Source: Mariprofundaceae bacterium
GTDB lineage: Bacteria > Pseudomonadota > Zetaproteobacteria > Mariprofundales > Mariprofundaceae
Assembly (NCBI GenBank): GCA_027035825.1
Contig: JALVTX010000107.1
Location: forward strand, 1-8,915
Direction: 5' to 3'
DNA length: 8,915 nt
This document shows, in pieces, positions 5,869 through 8,915 of this stretch. How positions within the stretch are numbered: the stretch's first letter is position 1; each line of letters opens with the position of its first letter. The translations under genes and the position numbers were made by a program. The notes below the pieces were generated by a model. The model made no database searches. It saw only the letters and a program-made list of their open reading frames with translations, and was not told the origin of the DNA.

Positions 5869-6769
5869 CGCATTCCACCGGCCGCCCGCGCAGCGTGGCC
5901 CGCACCAGGCCGGGATGGTCGGCCACGCAAGCGCCGACACGACTCCCCATCCCCGCCAGCCGCTCCCGCAATTCCGGCGACGCGGCGAACAGCAACGCGT
6001 AATCCTCGCCGCCGGCCAGGGCCAGGCGGGCGGCGCGCGCCTCCTCCACGCGCTCGCCAAGCCAGGCAAAGCCGGACACATCCTCCAGCCGAATCTCCAG
6101 CCCCACGCCCGAGGCGCGGGCCACGTGCCCGGCATCGGCCAGCAGGCCGTCGCTGACGTCGATGCAGCAACGCACGCCCGCCTCGCGCAGCCGCACGCCC
6201 TCGGCGAGCAGCGGACGGACATCGAGGAAGCGGCGGGCTTCCACATCGCGGCGGCCAGCCTGCCATGCCTCCAGCGCCCAGGCGGCCAGGCCGCATTCGC
6301 CAGCCAGCCACAGGTCGTCGCCCGCGCGGGCCTCACTGCGACGCATCGCCCGCCCCTCGGGAACCAGGCCCGCCACCGTCACCGTCAGCGCGTTCAGCGG
6401 CGCGCGCACCATGTCCCCGCCGGCCAGTTCCACCCGCGCCGCCGCCAGCGCCCGGGCCGCCCCCTCGCCCATCGCGTCCGCCTCGCGCGCCTCACGCACC
6501 ATCACGTTCAGCCAGCACCAGGCGGCCTCCGCTCCCATCGCCGCGAGATCGGACAGCGCCGCGTTCACCGCGCGCGCCGCCGCGCGATCCAGCGGCGCAT
6601 CCTCCGGCCAGTGGCGGCCGGCCACGGACGTATCCGTGCTGACGACGATGTCCATGCCATCGGGGCCGGCATGCACCGAGGCGTCATCGCCATTGGGAAC
6701 CCGTGTCCACGGGTGGGTGACGGGAGCGCGGGCGCGAAACGCGCGCTCGATCAGTTCGAACTCGTCCAT
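5840..6769 (-). CDS. thiL: thiamine-monophosphate kinase
   Basis: Phosphorylates thiamine monophosphate to thiamine diphosphate with ATP, the last step of cofactor formation. The 309-residue product is of normal length. It shows the PurM/ThiL superfamily pattern: NGDDASV (26-32, metal-binding aspartates), STDTSVAGRHWP (44-55), ALSDLAAMGA (71-80), GGDMVRAPL (117-125), the RRSEARAGDDLWLAG segment (143-157), DVSDGLLADAGHVARASG (204-221) and LAGGEDYALLF (251-261). ATG 6769 begins MDEFELIERAF, exactly where the family starts. It lies 22 bases past the nusB stop, the largest gap in the operon; a GGGAG about 18 bases upstream is too far to be a good ribosome binding site. The open frame running up to 7123 is antisense-free but only a shadow of nusB. 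Confidence 0.95.
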   Translation of the reverse strand: MDEFELIERAFRARAPVTHPWTRVPNGDDASVHAGPDGMDIVVSTDTSVAGRHWPEDAPLDRAAARAVNAALSDLAAMGAEAAWCWLNVMVREAREADAMGEGAARALAAARVELAGGDMVRAPLNALTVTVAGLVPEGRAMRRSEARAGDDLWLAGECGLAAWALEAWQAGRRDVEARRFLDVRPLLAEGVRLREAGVRCCIDVSDGLLADAGHVARASGVGLEIRLEDVSGFAWLGERVEEARAARLALAGGEDYALLFAASPELRERLAGMGSRVGACVADHPGLVRATLRGRPVECDVAGFRHFG

Positions 6770-6791
6770 GCGCGCCGCGGCGGTCGGCTCC

Positions 6792-7256
6792 CTACTCGGA
6801 AGATCGACGCTCGGCGCTCGGCTGCCGGGCCTGGATTTCCATGCCGCGCAGTTCGCGCGCCAGGTGGTCGAGCACGCCGTTGATGAATCCGCGGCCCGGC
6901 TCGTCGGCGTATTCGCGCGCCAGTTGCAACGCCTCGTTGATGATGACGCGGTAGGGAATCTCCAGCCGGTTGCGCATCTCCCACACGGCCATGCGCAGCA
7001 CGTTGTGTTCGATGCGGGCGATGCTGGCCAGGCTGCGCCCGCGAACGCCCTTGCCGATCCAGTCATCCAGCTCCGCCACTTCGGTGGTGACGCCATGCAC
7101 CAGCTCGCGCAGGTAGGCCGCATCCTGGTCGCCGCGCCCTTCTTCCTTCAGCCGGTCGGCCAGCAGCGCCGGAACCGCCGCATCGTCGCGACCGCCGCTG
7201 TCCCAGGCGTACAGCACCTCCAGCGCGGACTGGCGCGCCTTGTGGCGATTGGCCAT
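6792..7256 (-). CDS. nusB: transcription antitermination factor NusB
   Basis: RNA-binding protein that, with NusE (S10), binds boxA and promotes antitermination in rRNA operons. The 154-residue all-helical product has the expected length. Hallmarks are the basic N-terminus ANRHKARQSALEVLYAWD, YLRELVHGV, the RIEHNVLRMAVWEM segment, IPYRVIINEALQLAREYAD and FINGVLDHLARELR. The start ATG 7256 overlaps the ribH stop by one base (TGATG) and has AGGA (7267-7264) 7 bases upstream. Its position between ribH and thiL is the common proteobacterial order. The tail after LARELR (about 18 residues, charged) is slightly longer than in many homologues. Nothing suggests it is broken. Confidence 0.97.
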   Translation of the reverse strand: MANRHKARQSALEVLYAWDSGGRDDAAVPALLADRLKEEGRGDQDAAYLRELVHGVTTEVAELDDWIGKGVRGRSLASIARIEHNVLRMAVWEMRNRLEIPYRVIINEALQLAREYADEPGRGFINGVLDHLARELRGMEIQARQPSAERRSSE

Positions 7257-7747
7257 CAGCCAGTCCTATCCGTCACGTCGAAGGCGCGCAACAGGTGCGC
7301 CATCTCCACCGCCGTCAGCGCCGCCTCCTCGCCCTTGTGGCCATGCGCGCCGCCCACGCGCTCCAGCGCCTGCTCACGGGTATCCACCGTCAGCACCCCG
7401 TTGCCAACGCCGGCGCGGGCCAGCTCGGCCACGCGGCCGATGCCGTCCATCGCCACCCGGCAGACGTGGTCGAAATGCGCGGTGCCGCCGCGAATCACGC
7501 AACCCAGGCAGACGATGGCGTCAAAGCCCGTCTCCGCCATGCGCGCGGCCACGGCCGGAATCTCCAGCGCCCCCGGCACGCGCACCATGCGGATGTCATC
7601 CCCGGCCGCGCCATGCGCCATAAGCGCCGCCTGCGCGCCCTCCAGCAGGCGCTCCGTGATGTCGGCATTGAACCGGGCCACGACGATGCCGATGCGCAGC
7701 CCGGCCGCATCCAGCTGGGAATCGAACGAAGGCGCGTCCAGGCTCAT
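7256..7747 (-). CDS. ribH: 6,7-dimethyl-8-ribityllumazine synthase
   Basis: Condenses 5-amino-6-ribitylaminouracil with 3,4-dihydroxy-2-butanone 4-phosphate to 6,7-dimethyl-8-ribityllumazine, the penultimate riboflavin step; family members assemble as pentamers or 60-mer capsids. The 163-residue product shows VVARFNADIT (22-31), VPGALEIP (57-64), the GCVIRGGTAHFDHV block (82-95, with the catalytic-type histidine at 91) and GVLTVDTREQALER (117-130). The ending GHKGEEAALTAVEMAHLLR (136-154) is the usual closing helix. ATG 7747 overlaps the ribBA stop as ATGA, linking production of the two substrate-sharing enzymes. No separate promoter is visible before it. Confidence 0.97.
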   Translation of the reverse strand: MSLDAPSFDSQLDAAGLRIGIVVARFNADITERLLEGAQAALMAHGAAGDDIRMVRVPGALEIPAVAARMAETGFDAIVCLGCVIRGGTAHFDHVCRVAMDGIGRVAELARAGVGNGVLTVDTREQALERVGGAHGHKGEEAALTAVEMAHLLRAFDVTDRTG

Positions 7748-8915
7748 GCGTCATCGCCCCCGGCGGACGGATCCTCGCGCAGGTTCAGCATGTGCCCCAT
7801 CTTGTCGCGCTTGGCGGTCAGATAGGCGATGTTGTCCTCGTGCGGCGTCACCTGGAGCGGCGCGCGCTCCACCACCTCCAGCCCGTAGCCGTCCAGGCCG
7901 ATGATCTTCTTCGGGTTGTTGGTCATCAGCTTCAGCTTGCGCAGGCCCAGATCGCGCAGGATCTGCGCCCCGATGCCGTAGTCGCGCAGATCGGCGCGGA
8001 AGCCCAGCTTGCGGTTGGCCTCCACGGTGTCGTGGCCGGCGTCCTGGAGCTTGTAGGCCTTGAGCTTGTTGATGAGCCCGATGCCGCGCCCCTCCTGCCG
8101 CAGGTAGAGAATCACGCCGCAGCCGGCCTCGGCCACCTGCCGCATCGCCGCGTGCAGCTGCGAGCCGCAATCGCAGCGGCGGGAGGCGAACACGTCGCCG
8201 GTCAGGCACTCCGAGTGCACGCGCACCAGGCACGGCTCGTCGCCCTTGGGCTCGCCCATCACCAGCGCCACGTGCTCGGCCCGATCCACGGCATTGCTGT
8301 AGGCCACGAGCCGGAATTCGCCGAACTCGGTCGGCAGCCGCACCTCGACCTCGCGCCGCACCAGCGACTCGGTCTTGAGCCGGTGACTGATGATGTCCGC
8401 GATGCAGCCGACCTTGAGATTGTGCCGCGCCGCGAACGCCTTCAGCTCCGGCATGCGCGCCATCGTGCCATCCTCGTTCATGATTTCGCAGATCACCGCC
8501 GCCGGCTTCAGCCCCGCCATGCGCGCCAAGTCAACGCTGGCCTCGGTGTGCCCGGCGCGCACCAGCACGCCGCCGTCGCGCGCCATCAGCGGAAACACGT
8601 GTCCCGGCATGACCACGTCATCCGGGCCGGAGTTCTCGTCCGAGGCCACGCGGATGGTCTGCGCCCGGTCAAAGGCCGAGATGCCGGTGGTCACGCCCTC
8701 AGCGGCCTCGATGGACACCGTGAACGCCGACTTGAACTTGGCGTTCGAGTCCTGAACCATCAGCGGCAGCCGCAGCCGCCGCACCTGATCCTCGGTCAGC
8801 GCCAGGCAGATCAGCCCCCGCGCGTGGGTGGCCATGAAATTGACCGCCTCCGGCGTGATCCATTCGGCGGCCATCACCAGATCGCCCTCGTTCTCGCGAT
8901 CCTCGTCGTCGGCCA
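7744..8915 (-). CDS. ribBA: bifunctional 3,4-dihydroxy-2-butanone-4-phosphate synthase / GTP cyclohydrolase II, 5' end missing
   Basis: Supplies both riboflavin precursors. 389 residues are visible, entering at ADDEDRENEGDLVMAA; that motif normally sits 25-35 residues from the start, so only a short N-terminal piece lies beyond 8915. The GTG/ATG at 8877-8872 are internal codons, not starts. The RibB half shows the DEDRENEGDL metal-binding motif, TTGISAFDRAQTI, MPGHVFPL and RAGHTEASVDLARMAG. The RibA half keeps the zinc ligands in HSECLTGDVFASRRCDCG (CX10CXC), YLRQEGRGIGL, DYGIGAQIL and MTNNPKK, so GTP cyclohydrolase II looks functional. In several proteobacteria this half is degenerate, but not here. 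It heads the visible part of the unit and overlaps ribH by 4 bases; any FMN riboswitch would lie upstream, outside the window. Confidence 0.96.
   Translation of the reverse strand, partial: ADDEDRENEGDLVMAAEWITPEAVNFMATHARGLICLALTEDQVRRLRLPLMVQDSNAKFKSAFTVSIEAAEGVTTGISAFDRAQTIRVASDENSGPDDVVMPGHVFPLMARDGGVLVRAGHTEASVDLARMAGLKPAAVICEIMNEDGTMARMPELKAFAARHNLKVGCIADIISHRLKTESLVRREVEVRLPTEFGEFRLVAYSNAVDRAEHVALVMGEPKGDEPCLVRVHSECLTGDVFASRRCDCGSQLHAAMRQVAEAGCGVILYLRQEGRGIGLINKLKAYKLQDAGHDTVEANRKLGFRADLRDYGIGAQILRDLGLRKLKLMTNNPKKIIGLDGYGLEVVERAPLQVTPHEDNIAYLTAKRDKMGHMLNLREDPSAGGDDA

Noticed and set aside
6770..6791. Promoter, riboswitch (TPP) or terminator in the nusB-thiL gap
   Set aside because: Only 22 bases are available, far too short for a TPP aptamer, and no promoter-like hexamers are seen.
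4313..6883. An 856-codon open frame on the plus strand opposite cinA, pgpA and thiL
   Set aside because: Low-complexity Arg/Pro/His composition and full antisense overlap with three identified genes. It is a GC-driven shadow.
5869..7123. Upstream extensions of thiL (to 7123) and pgpA (to 6336)
   Set aside because: The added residues do not resemble either family and lie within the preceding genes; family homology begins at 6769 and 5868.
6162..7904. A 580-codon plus-strand frame rich in Ser, Ala and Arg
   Set aside because: Antisense to thiL, nusB and ribH, with no domain-like sequence or ribosome binding site.
8877..8915. ribBA starting at the GTG/ATG near 8877 and an FMN riboswitch before it
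   Set aside because: The upstream codons encode the conserved DDEDRENEGDL motif, so the gene continues beyond the window and no leader is present.
1..8915. Mobile elements, CRISPR, toxin-antitoxin, phage-defence or secondary-metabolite genes
   Set aside because: Every stretch is accounted for by core metabolic or envelope genes; no transposase, inverted terminal repeats, spaced direct repeats or composition shift was seen.

Overview
This window is dense, very GC-rich bacterial chromosome (about 70% G+C by eye, with a strong G/C preference at third codon positions). It carries ordinary core metabolism and cell-envelope genes. The gene orders ribBA-ribH-nusB-thiL-pgpA and pabC-mltG-tmk, together with the long regulatory-domain form of IlvA, point to a proteobacterium, most likely a GC-rich gammaproteobacterium. 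I cannot name the genus from sequence alone.

Right block (about 4283-8915, minus strand, read right to left): 5'-truncated ribBA, ribH, nusB, thiL, pgpA and a cinA/pncC-like gene form one tightly packed transcription unit. It covers riboflavin precursor synthesis, rRNA antitermination, thiamine diphosphate formation, phosphatidylglycerol synthesis and, by family inference, pyridine nucleotide salvage. Most junctions are start/stop overlaps; the only real gap is 22 bases, between nusB and thiL.

Centre (2771-4279, plus strand): ilvA, biosynthetic threonine ammonia-lyase, is the only plus-strand gene. It converges on cinA with a 3-base gap and diverges from pabC with the two ATG codons sharing the bases of one CATG.

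Left block (1-2772, minus strand): pabC, mltG, an unrecognised 88-residue ORF, tmk and the first 14 codons of another gene are joined by four consecutive overlaps. The block covers folate (p-aminobenzoate), peptidoglycan strand termination and dTTP synthesis.

I found no tRNA, rRNA, CRISPR array, insertion sequence, prophage gene, riboswitch or convincing terminator. No stretch over 300 bases lacks a gene, and clearly non-coding sequence totals about 25 bases. I see no new multi-gene system. The points worth following up are local: a CinA whose N-terminal domain is present but has lost its active-site motifs, a PabC lacking the usual PLP-nitrogen-binding glutamate, an unknown small protein inside the mltG-tmk junction, and the unusual head-to-head pabC/ilvA start.
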